From: Chloroflexota bacterium | Lineage (GTDB): Bacteria > Chloroflexota > Anaerolineae > Aggregatilineales > Phototrophicaceae | NCBI GenBank assembly: GCA_009840575.1 | Contig: VXNO01000170.1 | Span: 1 to 37,316, forward strand | Length of the DNA: 37,316 bases | Direction: 5' to 3' | Shown: positions 27,275 to 36,473 of the stretch, in pieces | How the letters are laid out: each line of letters begins with the position of its first letter | How positions within the stretch are numbered: the first letter of the stretch is position 1 | Program-made: the position numbers and the translations under genes | The notes under the pieces: generated by a model | Databases searched by the model: none | The model's input: only the letters and a program-made list of their open reading frames with translations | Told to the model about the DNA's origin: nothing

Positions 27275-27636
27275 GTCGACCTTCTTTTCTTGGGGCGCGT
27301 CAGCATCGGTCCCAGGCTGCGGCCACCCACCAGGTGCATGTGCAGGTGGAAGACTTCTTGCCCGCCATGCTCATTGCAGTTGATGATTAACCGGTAGCCG
27401 TCCGCGGCGATGCCTTGCTCCGCGGCGATCTGCGCGCCGACCGAGATCATCCTGCCCAATGCCGCTTCGTCATCCGGCTCGACATCATTGGCGGTGGCGA
27501 TCTCCCGCTTGGGGATGATAAGGATGTGCACCGGCGCAGATGGCGCAATATCGTGAAATGCCAGCACCAGGTCATCTTCGTAGACAATATCTGCCGGGAT
27601 CTCACGGGCGATGATCTTTGAGAAGATACTGCTCAT
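27271..27636 (-). CDS. HIT family protein (histidine triad hydrolase)
   Basis: [18 protein letters not shown]...[10 protein letters not shown]...[16 protein letters not shown]. Confidence 0.95.
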   Translation of the reverse strand: MSSIFSKIIAREIPADIVYEDDLVLAFHDIAPSAPVHILIIPKREIATANDVEPDDEAALGRMISVGAQIAAEQGIAADGYRLIINCNEHGGQEVFHLHMHLVGGRSLGPMLTRPKKRRST

Positions 27637-27694
27637 TGGCTGCCTCCGCTAGTGTTTGCTCGCCGAAGACTACATCAAGGATATATAGAATGCG

Positions 27695-27771
27695 TGTAGG
27701 GGCGAGGCGGCGACTCGCCCGTTGTGTGCCAAAGAATAATGATTCGGACGTGTCACCGTCGCGCCCCTACA
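27695..27771. repeat. 77-bp element with TGTAGGGGCG/CGCCCCTACA terminal inverted repeats and an internal hairpin
   Basis: Perfect 10-bp terminal inverted repeat; internal GGCGAG-gcggcga-CTCGCC hairpin. Related to 219-248. Confidence 0.75.
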
Positions 27772-27795
27772 ACATGCATCTGTGACAAACCGACT

Positions 27796-28542
27796 TCACA
27801 TCACCATGCCGCCATCGACAACCAGAGTCTGCCCGGTGATATAGGCGGCGCGGTCGGATGCTAGAAATGCGACTGCCTGGGCGATGTCTTCGGGGCTGCC
27901 CATCCTGCCCAAAGGGATCGCCGCCAGCGCGCTCTGCTTCAGTTCGGGCGACAAGTCGGCGGTCATCGCCGTCTCCACAAAGCCGGGTGCCAGCGCATTG
28001 ACGCGGACGCCGCGGGAAGCCAACTCTTTCGCCAATGATTTCGTCAAGCCGATGATGCCGGCTTTGCTGGCGGCATAATTGGTCTGCCCGCCATTGCCAG
28101 AGATACCCACCACGCTGGTGATATTGACGATGCTGCCGCTGCGTCGGCGCATCATCAGGCGTGCCGCGGCTTTGCTGCAAAGCCAGCAACTGCGCAAGTT
28201 TGTGTCCAGCACAGCGTCAAAGTCGGCTGGCTTCATCAGCATGATGACATTGTCGCGCGTCATACCGGCGTTATTGACGAGGATATCCAGCCCACTCGTG
28301 AGCGCGCGCGCTTGTTTGAAGAGTTCCGCGACCTGCGCTTCATGGCTGGCATCGGCTTGCAGCGAATGCGCTACGCCACCCTGGCCTGCGATTTCCGCCA
28401 CGACTTCCGCCGCCGCCGCCGCGCTGCGATGATAGTTGACCAGCACAGTCGCGCCGCCCGCCGCCAATTCCAGGCAGATCGCCCGTCCGATGCCGCGCCC
28501 GCCACCTGTGACCAAGGCGGTTTTTCCTGCGAACTGTGCCAT
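27796..28542 (-). CDS. fabG: 3-oxoacyl-[acyl-carrier-protein] reductase
   Basis: SDR: TGGGRGIG, NNAG, active site S...YAASK (NITSVVGISGNGGQTNYAASKAG), APGFVETAMT. Confidence 0.95.
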   Translation of the reverse strand: MAQFAGKTALVTGGGRGIGRAICLELAAGGATVLVNYHRSAAAAAEVVAEIAGQGGVAHSLQADASHEAQVAELFKQARALTSGLDILVNNAGMTRDNVIMLMKPADFDAVLDTNLRSCWLCSKAAARLMMRRRSGSIVNITSVVGISGNGGQTNYAASKAGIIGLTKSLAKELASRGVRVNALAPGFVETAMTADLSPELKQSALAAIPLGRMGSPEDIAQAVAFLASDRAAYITGQTLVVDGGMVM

Positions 28543-28595
28543 GCTGATTCCCTTCTAATTTGCTGCCATTTGCCATTGACGATACGCTAGCGGGC

Positions 28596-28606
28596 AGTCT
28601 AGCACC
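28596..28606 (-). promoter_or_regulatory. Putative extended -10 promoter GGTGCTAGACT for fabG
   Basis: 53 nt upstream of the ATG. Confidence 0.5.
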
Positions 28607-28627
28607 TGCCTTTAGCGGCGGCTATGG

Positions 28628-30178
28628 TCATCCGCCCACCCAGCCGATGAGTTTGACCTGTCCGCGCAGGTCGCTGGTCAGGCTGGTCGCGCCGAAGCCA
28701 TTGGCGCTGGCGATGTAGATATCGTTACGCCCATCCACACGCGGATTGACGCCGTTAAAAGCCAGGTACTCGCCATCGGGCGAATACTTCGGCTCGCACA
28801 TGGTCGGCGGTGGGCTGCCATTCGCGATCGATTCAAAAGCGCCATTCTTGACACGCGCGCCATAAGGACAATTGCCGCCGCTGCCGCCAATCGCCAGCCG
28901 CCCGCCATTGGGCGACCAATCCGCCGCCATGCCATAACGCGGGAAAGCCAGGCTGCTGTCTTCCGCCACCAACGTGCCATCCGCCAGCAGCAGCGCGACG
29001 CGGTTGCCCGCGCCCGCCACCTGCGCCAAGACGCGAATCCCGCTGGGCGACCAGGCTTCGGACAAATAGCTGACTGCCGAATCGCCGGGGCTGCGCAGCT
29101 CGCGTACTTCGCCGCTATCGATATTTGCCTGCCAGATGCGCCGCTGTGGATTGAGCAAGTTAGTCGGGTCGCCACTGGAGAAAGCCAGCAGCGATTCGCT
29201 AATCCAGGTGGGCGCTTCGTGTGTCTTGACCTCGGACAAGCGGCTCGCTTCGCCGCTGTCAAGCTCATGCAAATAAATATGACCGCCATTCGGGGGTGGC
29301 TGGCTGCGCGCGTCGCAGGCATCGGGCTGGTTTGGGTCCCAACTGGGGCAATCGGCGCGGTCGGATACAAAAGCGATGAAACGCCCATCCGGCGACCAGC
29401 TGGGCCAAAACTCATGCGCCTCGCTGTGGCTGAGCCGCGTGCTGCTGCCGTCGCGGGTGTTGACCAGGAAGAGTTCCAGGTCAAAGCCCGCAGCGGCTGT
29501 CAGCGCCATTTGCCCCCCATCAGGCGAAAAACTTGGCTCAGAATAGATGCCACGCTGCAGCAAAGGAGCCTCGCCCGGCAGCGCCCGCGCGACCAGTCCC
29601 AGCCCCAGGTTGAGGATGTACAAGCCCGCCCGGCTCGGGTTCTCATCCGTCAGCGCGAAGGCCAAGGCATTGCCCTGTGGCGCCAGGAAGACATCCAGCA
29701 ATTGCGCCGATTCCACCTCGAGCACCGGGATACGGCTGAATGCGCGCGCTGGCGAGGCGAAGTAGACCGTCTGCAAGCCCGTAAAAGGCTGCGCCGTGGC
29801 GATATTGCCGATGCTCTGCTGCTGGTTGGCGCTGACAAATGCCACCAGCGGGCTGCTGATGCCGCCACGGATGCGCTCCGGCAGGTCAAGCAACTCCCAA
29901 TTATCGAAGACCAGCCGGGCGGATGGCGGCGGCGCAATGGTGGGCGTGGCGCTTGGCGGCGGCGGCGTGATGGTGGGCGTGAGCGTGGCAGTCGGTGTGA
30001 GTGTGGGGGGCGCGGTCGGCGTGAATGTGGCGGTGGGCGTATGGCTGGGGCTTGGAGTCGATGTCGCGGTGGCGGTGGGCGTGGCCGTCGGCTGGCTCAG
30101 CCCGCTGCATGCCCCCAGCCAGAGCAGGGCGAAGGCAAATCGCAGCCCGCGCAGCAGCGCCTTGACAGCTTGGCGCAT
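28628..30178 (-). CDS. TolB/WD40-like beta-propeller lipoprotein with Thr/Pro-rich linker
   Basis: Signal/lipobox-like FALLWLGACSG, linker PTATPTATATSTPSPSHTPTATFTPT..., repeats such as SFSPDGGQMALTA, SWSPDGRFIAFVSDR, DWSPNGGRLAIGG, KYSPDGEYLAFNG. Confidence 0.9.
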   Translation of the reverse strand: MRQAVKALLRGLRFAFALLWLGACSGLSQPTATPTATATSTPSPSHTPTATFTPTAPPTLTPTATLTPTITPPPPSATPTIAPPPSARLVFDNWELLDLPERIRGGISSPLVAFVSANQQQSIGNIATAQPFTGLQTVYFASPARAFSRIPVLEVESAQLLDVFLAPQGNALAFALTDENPSRAGLYILNLGLGLVARALPGEAPLLQRGIYSEPSFSPDGGQMALTAAAGFDLELFLVNTRDGSSTRLSHSEAHEFWPSWSPDGRFIAFVSDRADCPSWDPNQPDACDARSQPPPNGGHIYLHELDSGEASRLSEVKTHEAPTWISESLLAFSSGDPTNLLNPQRRIWQANIDSGEVRELRSPGDSAVSYLSEAWSPSGIRVLAQVAGAGNRVALLLADGTLVAEDSSLAFPRYGMAADWSPNGGRLAIGGSGGNCPYGARVKNGAFESIANGSPPPTMCEPKYSPDGEYLAFNGVNPRVDGRNDIYIASANGFGATSLTSDLRGQVKLIGWVGG

Positions 30179-32577
30179 CAGTCCGGCGCGCCGGTCTCTG
30201 GCTGGCGCTCCTCCGCCGCCTGCAAAACCAGATCCAACGCTTGCCGCATATCGTCGACGAAGCGGATGCGCAGATCGCGCAGCACGGCTTTGGGCAGGTC
30301 ATGCAGGTCTTTGCGGTTGTCTTTGGGCAGGATGATCTGCGGGATGCCGCGGCGGCGCGCAGCCAGGGTTTTTTCCACGACGCCGCCCACCGGCAAGATC
30401 GCCCCGCGCAGGGTAATCTCGCCCGTCATGGCGATATCGGCGCTTGCCCGGCGCTCGGTGAATGCCGATATCAGCGCGGTCGTCAGGGTGATGCCCGCCG
30501 AAGGACCATCTTTGGGCACCGCGCCTTCGGGCATGTGAATGTGAATATCGACATTGTCGAAGCAGTCCGCGTTCAAGTTGAATTGCGCCGCCCGCGCCCG
30601 CAGGTAGCTCAAAGCAATGTGCGCCGACTCTTGCAACACATCGCCCAATTGCCCGGTCAGCATCATGTTGCCTTTGCCGGGCACCAACGTTACCTCGACT
30701 GTTTGGATCTCGCCGCCATTGGGCGTCCACACCAGCCCGCTGACGATGCCGACCGCGGCGCTGCGATTGACCTTGGAATCCAACACTTTGGGCGGTCCCA
30801 ACAGCTTCTCGATCGTGGCGGGCAGGATGCGGCGCGGATAAGCCTGTTCCGCCGCCAGCTTGTGCGCCGTCTTACGGCAGATTTTGGCGATTTCCCGCTC
30901 CAGGTTGCGCACGCCGCTTTCGTAGGTGTAGTGGCGGACGATATGCTGTAGCGCGCCTTGCGAAAAGCCGACGCCCGCCGCGGCGATGCCATTGGCTTCC
31001 AACTGCTTGGGGATCAAAAAACGCCGCGCGATCTCGATCTTTTCTTCTTCTGAATAGCCTTTGAACTCGATGACTTCCAGGCGATCTTCCAACGCCTCGG
31101 GGATGGCGTACAGGTCGTTGGCGGTGGTGATGAAAGTTACCTTGGATAGGTCGTAAGCGACTTCCAGATAATGATCAACGAAGTTGCTGTTCTGTTCGGG
31201 GTCGAGCAGTTCCAGCATGGCGGAGGCGGGGTCGCCGCGAAAATCGGAACTCATTTTGTCGATTTCGTCCAGCATGAAAACAGGGTTGATCGATTCAGCC
31301 CGTTCCATCTGTTGCAAGATGCGTCCTGGCATCGAGCCAATATAAGTGCGGCGATGCCCGCGTATCTCGGCTTCGTCGCGCACCCCGCCCAGGCTGATAC
31401 GCAAGAATTTGCAGCCCAGCGCATCGGCAATGCTCTTGCCCAGCGATGTCTTGCCGACGCCGGGCGGTCCAACAAAACACAAGATGGGGTTTTTCATTTT
31501 GTCGCCCGCCAGCTTGCGCACGGCGATATGCTCGATGATGCGCGCCTTGACCTTGTCCAAGCCATAATGCGCCCGCTCCAGGATGTTCTCAGCATGCGCC
31601 AAGTCCAGGTTTTCTTCGGTCATCACCTGCCAGGGCAGGGTTAGCAGCCTGTCCAGGTAGGTATGGATGACGCCTGATTCTGGCGACATAGGCGGGATGG
31701 CATTCAAGCGCGAGACTTCTTTGAGCGCTTTTTCCTGCGCTTCCGCTGGCAGGTTGGCGCTGTTGATGCGCTCAGTCAATGCAAGCGCCTCTTGCTGGAA
31801 GACATCGCCTTCGCCAAGCTCCTGCTGGATGATGCGCAGTTGTTCGCGCAGGTACATTTCACGCTGGTTGGCGGCGATCTCCTCTTGCAACCGGGAGTGT
31901 ATCTCATCACGAAACTCGCCATCGCGCAGCTCGGTGGACAAAACGATCGTCATCAGATCCAGCCGCTCCTGGATATTTGCCAGTTCCAACAGTTGCTGCA
32001 TCTCTTCGGCGGGCAGCGGCAAAATCGCCGCCAAGGCATCACAGAGCAAGCCAGGCTCTTTCAGCGACAGGATGTACTTGACGACGCCTTCCGATACGGT
32101 CTCGTGGAACTGGTTGCTCTGCTGGAAAAGCTCAAGCAGAAACTCGACTTGCTCGCGCGCATCCTCTGTGGCTGGCTTGTCAATATAGGGGCGGACGCGG
32201 GCGATGGGTCGGGTTTCATCATGCCGCAGCGATAGGATTTGCACGCGCCGCCGCCCTTGCGCCAGGACATACGCGCCTTCGTCAGCCATATCAATGACTT
32301 CGCCCAGTGCGATTTCTGTGCCGATGTGGTGTATATGCTCAAGCGCGTTTGGCTCCAGCGGGCTGTCGGATAGCTTGCAGACGATGACAGTCTGCCCACG
32401 CAGCCTGGCGAGCAGCGCGGATTCTTCAGAGGCTTGGGAAGTGAGCGGGATCATGCTCAATATATGCGGGAAGACGACCTGGTCAGGCAGCGCCAGCAAG
32501 GAGCGCTCAAAGGTGCCATCGCGCCGCAGCCGGGCATTGCGGACTTCCTTGAGCAGACGAGGCTTGTATTTTGGCAA
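30178..32577 (-). CDS. lon: ATP-dependent protease Lon
   Basis: GPPGVGKTSLGKSIA, MLDEIDKM, catalytic PKDGPSAGITL. Likely start is TTG at 32577 (GGGGG SD then TTGCCAAAATAC), not the over-extended ORF start at 32838. Confidence 0.95.
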   Translation of the reverse strand: MPKYKPRLLKEVRNARLRRDGTFERSLLALPDQVVFPHILSMIPLTSQASEESALLARLRGQTVIVCKLSDSPLEPNALEHIHHIGTEIALGEVIDMADEGAYVLAQGRRRVQILSLRHDETRPIARVRPYIDKPATEDAREQVEFLLELFQQSNQFHETVSEGVVKYILSLKEPGLLCDALAAILPLPAEEMQQLLELANIQERLDLMTIVLSTELRDGEFRDEIHSRLQEEIAANQREMYLREQLRIIQQELGEGDVFQQEALALTERINSANLPAEAQEKALKEVSRLNAIPPMSPESGVIHTYLDRLLTLPWQVMTEENLDLAHAENILERAHYGLDKVKARIIEHIAVRKLAGDKMKNPILCFVGPPGVGKTSLGKSIADALGCKFLRISLGGVRDEAEIRGHRRTYIGSMPGRILQQMERAESINPVFMLDEIDKMSSDFRGDPASAMLELLDPEQNSNFVDHYLEVAYDLSKVTFITTANDLYAIPEALEDRLEVIEFKGYSEEEKIEIARRFLIPKQLEANGIAAAGVGFSQGALQHIVRHYTYESGVRNLEREIAKICRKTAHKLAAEQAYPRRILPATIEKLLGPPKVLDSKVNRSAAVGIVSGLVWTPNGGEIQTVEVTLVPGKGNMMLTGQLGDVLQESAHIALSYLRARAAQFNLNADCFDNVDIHIHMPEGAVPKDGPSAGITLTTALISAFTERRASADIAMTGEITLRGAILPVGGVVEKTLAARRRGIPQIILPKDNRKDLHDLPKAVLRDLRIRFVDDMRQALDLVLQAAEERQPETGAPD

Positions 32578-32611
32578 GTCGCCCCCTTTTTTGACTGCGC
32601 TAATGCAGATT

Positions 32612-32622
32612 ATTCTAGCACA
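32612..32622 (-). promoter_or_regulatory. Putative extended -10 promoter TGTGCTAGAAT for lon
   Basis: 34 nt upstream of the TTG start. Placement inside the over-extended ORF supports the shorter gene model. Confidence 0.6.
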
Positions 32623-32741
32623 GACAGGCAGGGCAAAAGAGGCAAAGCGCGATTGCCCTGGGCATGGCGCTGGGCGCACTTGCGCGGGGTATTTTCCAAC
32701 AGTAGACTTGAGCCTGTCCAATCTTGACGAGACGACCGCAA

Positions 32742-34142
32742 ATGCCGATACCGCGCCTGCCAACCTTGCTCGCCGCCGCTGTGGGTTTCCTGCTCGTTGG
32801 CGTGGTCGGCGCGCTGTTGCTCTCGCCGCCTTTGCCATTGATCCTCTCGGCTGGCTTTGACCGCGCCGCCATCAGCCCGAACGCCGATGGCGACAACGAC
32901 ATCGCGCTATTTGAGTACGCGCTGGCTCGTCCCGCCACTATCAGCCTGTCGCTGGAAGCCGAGTCGGGGCGGGTATTTTTCTTTCGTGAGCGGCAGGCGC
33001 GTGGCGAAGGCGAATACTCCGTGCAATTCAGCGGCGTCGTCGATGGCTTCTTGCTCGAGGGCGAGTCAGCCGCGGGCAGGATCGAGCGACGGCTCATCCC
33101 CAATGGGCGCTACACCTGGCATCTGCAAGCCAGCGCCGCGGGCGAAGAAGCGCGCGAGCAAGGCAGCCTACTCATTGAAGATGGCGATACCCCTCTGCCA
33201 GTCATGTCGGAGTTCGCCATCGCGCCGACGATCTTTTCGCCCAATCAAGATGGAGTCGCCGACCGCGTCAGCATCAACGTGTATCTTCTAAAAGATGTCG
33301 CGCGGCTGGATATCTTCCTGCTGGGCCCCGACAATGCGCGCATCCCCATCTCGGCGCGGGTCGAAGAACGGGCTTATGGCGAGGCAGGCAGGCATCGTTA
33401 TGATTATGAAGGCGGCATCGACTTGGGCGTCGATCCGCCACCTGATGGCAGCTACACGGTCGTCGCGCTGGCGCAGGACCACGTCGGGCAGCGCATCCGC
33501 CGGCAGGGGCAGCTGACGATCGAGCTGGGCGGCAAACCCTACGCGGAGATCGTGCCCCAGTCACCGGGCGTGGATGTGGCTTTTGCCGTGCAGCCCTCTA
33601 ATGAGCGCTATCTATCCAGCGCCGCCGGGCTTGGCGAGCCTCTGCTCGTGCCGGATGATTCGGCGTCTTTTGCGCGCTCGCAGCAAATCACCACGCCCAT
33701 TGATAGCTTGCTGGTCTTTCGTTTGACCGTTGAGAATTATGGCGATGTGCCCATCCGCACCAGTGGTCCGCCGCCGGGCACGGTCTATCGGCAAGACCAA
33801 CTGGCGGGCAGCCTGGATTTCTTTGATGAGTCAGGCGCTTGGCGTGTCGGTATCCAATGCGAAACCTCGACCAGCAGCTTCCCCTGGCGCTGGGCGATTG
33901 CCCCCGATGCGGCGCTGACCGAGGTCTTTGACGAAGCCAGCGGCAATACCTATCGCTACCTGCCGGCGGGGGCGCGAGCCGTCGTCTGGGGCGGCATCCA
34001 ACTGACGCAAGTCGCCGCGCGCAACCCGCAGAATTGCTGGGCAGGGCTGATCCATGAAGATGTCGCCATCAGCCTGCGCAACAACCATGTCGGCCTGCGC
34101 TCAATCATGATTGCCGATCCAACTGAAGACCCCGAAAGCTAA
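32742..34142 (+). CDS. Membrane-anchored extracellular protein with FlgD-like Ig repeats
   Basis: N-terminal TM helix. Repeats AAISPNADGDNDIALFEYALARPATISLSL and IFSPNQDGVADRVSINVYLLKDVARLDIFL are FlgD/gliding-motility C-terminal type. Confidence 0.75.
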   Translation: MPIPRLPTLLAAAVGFLLVGVVGALLLSPPLPLILSAGFDRAAISPNADGDNDIALFEYALARPATISLSLEAESGRVFFFRERQARGEGEYSVQFSGVVDGFLLEGESAAGRIERRLIPNGRYTWHLQASAAGEEAREQGSLLIEDGDTPLPVMSEFAIAPTIFSPNQDGVADRVSINVYLLKDVARLDIFLLGPDNARIPISARVEERAYGEAGRHRYDYEGGIDLGVDPPPDGSYTVVALAQDHVGQRIRRQGQLTIELGGKPYAEIVPQSPGVDVAFAVQPSNERYLSSAAGLGEPLLVPDDSASFARSQQITTPIDSLLVFRLTVENYGDVPIRTSGPPPGTVYRQDQLAGSLDFFDESGAWRVGIQCETSTSSFPWRWAIAPDAALTEVFDEASGNTYRYLPAGARAVVWGGIQLTQVAARNPQNCWAGLIHEDVAISLRNNHVGLRSIMIADPTEDPES

Positions 34143-35089
34143 TGCGCGACGCGGGCACAGCTTTGGATCTCGCCGTTATCATCGTTACCTGGAACAACGC
34201 CGATGTCATCCTGCCGGCGCTGCAAAGCCTGTGCGCCGACTTGGAACAATCCAGCCTGCGCCATGCAATCTGGCTGGTCGATTCCGCTTCAAGCGATGCG
34301 ACCGTGGCGCTGACGCGCGAGCAGTTCCCGCAGGTCAAATTGCTTGCCAGCGAGCGCAACCTTGGCTTCGGCGCAGCGAATAACCTGGCTTTGCGCGACA
34401 TGGGTTTTGGGGATGGCGCGAACGACAACCTGCCGGCTGCGGTCTACCTGTTGAACCCGGATACGGTTGTACAGCCCGGCTCGACGCAGCGCCTCTATGA
34501 TACGCTCATGGGCAGCGCGAAACTGGGCTTGGTGGGCGCTCGCCTGAGCTATGCGGATGGCAGCTTCCAGCACAGCGCTTTTCGCTTTCCCGGCTTGCGG
34601 CAGGTATTTTGTGAGTTGTTTCCCGTGCCGCAGCGCCTCTTGGACGGGCGCTTCAATGGTCGCTATCCGCGGAGATTGTATCATAACGCAGCCACATTTT
34701 TTATCGACTTTCCCCTGGGTGCGGCGATGATGCTCAAGCGCGAAGTCATCGCTCAAACAGGCGGCTTTGACGAAGATTTCTTCATTTATTGCGAAGAGGT
34801 CGATTGGGCTTGGCGCATCCACGAGCTGGGCTGGCGAGTTCTATGTGAGCCGCGCGCGCATGTCATTCACCTGGGCGGGCAGAGCACGGGCCAAGCGCGA
34901 CCCAGCAGCTTCGTGCATCTTTGGCGAAGTCGGCTATTATTGATTGAGAAACAGTATGCAAATTGGAAAGCTCGGCTGGCCCGTTGGCTCATCCGGCAGG
35001 GGATGCGGCGCAAACTGCGCGGGCTGGACGCTGGCGATGCCGAGATGGCGGCCGCCTGCCGCGAAATTATTGAGATGGCGCAACGATGA
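34142..35089 (+). CDS. Glycosyltransferase family 2 (rhamnosyltransferase-like)
   Basis: AVIIVTWNNADVILPALQSL, LASERNLGFGAANNLAL, LLNPDTVVQPG, GFDEDFFIYCEEVDWAWRIHELGW. TAATG overlap with upstream gene. Confidence 0.93.
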   Translation: MRDAGTALDLAVIIVTWNNADVILPALQSLCADLEQSSLRHAIWLVDSASSDATVALTREQFPQVKLLASERNLGFGAANNLALRDMGFGDGANDNLPAAVYLLNPDTVVQPGSTQRLYDTLMGSAKLGLVGARLSYADGSFQHSAFRFPGLRQVFCELFPVPQRLLDGRFNGRYPRRLYHNAATFFIDFPLGAAMMLKREVIAQTGGFDEDFFIYCEEVDWAWRIHELGWRVLCEPRAHVIHLGGQSTGQARPSSFVHLWRSRLLLIEKQYANWKARLARWLIRQGMRRKLRGLDAGDAEMAAACREIIEMAQR

Positions 35090-35841
35090 TTCACCTCACA
35101 GCTATCATATTGACGCGCAACGAAGCCGAGCAAATCGCCGATTGCATCAAGAGATTGCGCTTCGCCGACCGTGTCATCGTCTTCGATTCCTACAGCAGTG
35201 ACGACACAGTCGCCATCGCCCAAGCCTGTGGCGCGGATATCTTCCAGCATGAGTTCGAAAATTATGCCGAGCAGCGCAATGCCGCTTTGGACGCCGCCAG
35301 TGAAATGACCGATTGGGTGCTGTTTGTCGATGCCGATGAGCGCATCAACGCGGCGTTGGCAAGCGAAATCCGCAACAAGATACGCCTGCCGGAATACGCG
35401 GGCTGGCGCATCCCCCGCCACAATTACATTTTTGGCGTGCTGACCAAAGGCGCAGGCTGGTATCCCGATTATCAGACGCGGCTGCTGCGCGCGGGTTACG
35501 CTCGCTATGATCTGGCGCGACCGGTGCATGAAACGGTGACGCTGCACGGCGCGGAAGGCACTATGCGCAAGCCCATCATCCACTACAACTACCGCGACAT
35601 GGCGCACTTTATCGACAAGCAAGAGCGCTATACGCAGGTGGATGCCCGCAACCTGTTTCGGCAGGGTATCAAGGTCAAACCACAAAACTTCGTCTTGCAG
35701 CCGCTGCGACAATTTTTCTGGCGCTTCGTCACGCTGGGCGGCTACCGCGATCGCTGGCACGGGCTGCGGCTGTCGCTGCTGATGGCGCGTTATGAATACC
35801 GCAAATACCAGTTGCTGGCGGCGCACTGGCAGAGGCGCTAG
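35086..35841 (+). CDS. Glycosyltransferase family 2 (WaaE/KdtX-like)
   Basis: LTAIILTRNEAEQIADCIKRLRFADRVIVFDSYSSDDTVAIA, NYAEQRNAALD, WVLFVDADERI. ATGA overlap with preceding GT2. Confidence 0.93.
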   Translation: MIHLTAIILTRNEAEQIADCIKRLRFADRVIVFDSYSSDDTVAIAQACGADIFQHEFENYAEQRNAALDAASEMTDWVLFVDADERINAALASEIRNKIRLPEYAGWRIPRHNYIFGVLTKGAGWYPDYQTRLLRAGYARYDLARPVHETVTLHGAEGTMRKPIIHYNYRDMAHFIDKQERYTQVDARNLFRQGIKVKPQNFVLQPLRQFFWRFVTLGGYRDRWHGLRLSLLMARYEYRKYQLLAAHWQRR

Positions 35842-35847
35842 AGACGC

Positions 35848-36447
35848 CTACTGCGGGACGAGCAAGCCATATCCGCCATTGTCGCGCCGATACAGCACAT
35901 TGACCTGTTCGCTTTCGGCATTCATGAACATATAGAAATTGTGATCCAGCAATTCCAGTTGCTCGATGGCTTCTTCTTCGTGCATCGGCAGCAGATCCAC
36001 CTGTTTGCGGCGGAAGATATCGGCGGGCGCGCTGACGATGGTCGCGTCGGGAACTTCGTAAGCTGGCACTTCTTCGGCTATGGTCAGTTCCGCCAAGGTG
36101 GCGCGGTACTTATCGCGAACCCGTTGGTTTTTGGCTTTGCGCTTGCTTTTGAAGCGGTCGATCTGCCGGTGCAGCTTGTCGACGGCTTTGTTAATTGCCC
36201 AGCGGATGGTATCGCGGTTTTCGATATTCATCCGCTCTTCGGCACGCAGGATCGCCCCGCGCGCGTGTTGCACAGTGATCTGCGCTATCGCCAGGTCGGC
36301 GCCGCGATGCGTGCGGATGATGGCCAGCTCGACCCCCACCTGCGCGATATTGGGCAGATAGCGATCCAGCTTGTCGATCTTGGAGCGGGTATAGCGATCC
36401 AGCGCCTCTGAGATGCGGATGCCATCACCATGAATGCTGATATCCAT
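35848..36447 (-). CDS. hpf: Ribosome hibernation promoting factor, long form
   Basis: MDISIHGDGIRISEALDRYTRSKIDKLDRYLP N-terminal domain; C-terminal EAIEQLELLDHNFYMFMNAESEQVNVLYRRDNGGYGLLVP. Confidence 0.95.
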   Translation of the reverse strand: MDISIHGDGIRISEALDRYTRSKIDKLDRYLPNIAQVGVELAIIRTHRGADLAIAQITVQHARGAILRAEERMNIENRDTIRWAINKAVDKLHRQIDRFKSKRKAKNQRVRDKYRATLAELTIAEEVPAYEVPDATIVSAPADIFRRKQVDLLPMHEEEAIEQLELLDHNFYMFMNAESEQVNVLYRRDNGGYGLLVPQ

Positions 36448-36473
36448 AATTCCCTCCTGGCATAATTTTCAGG

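Noticed and set aside
29796-30335. Plus-strand Val/Gly repeat protein (VGVALGGGGVMVGVSVAVGVSVGG...)
   Set aside because: Complement of the Thr/Pro linker repeats; not an independent gene.
29219-30538. 439-aa plus-strand ORF opposite the TolB-like gene and lon
   Set aside because: Arg/Gly-rich shadow ORF antisense to two supported genes.
32578-32838. N-terminal extension of the lon ORF
   Set aside because: Contains the likely lon promoter, lacks Lon similarity and overlaps the divergent gene; TTG 32577 is preferred.
34867-35826. 319-aa minus-strand ORF opposite the GT2 gene
   Set aside because: Antisense shadow ORF over a well-supported glycosyltransferase.
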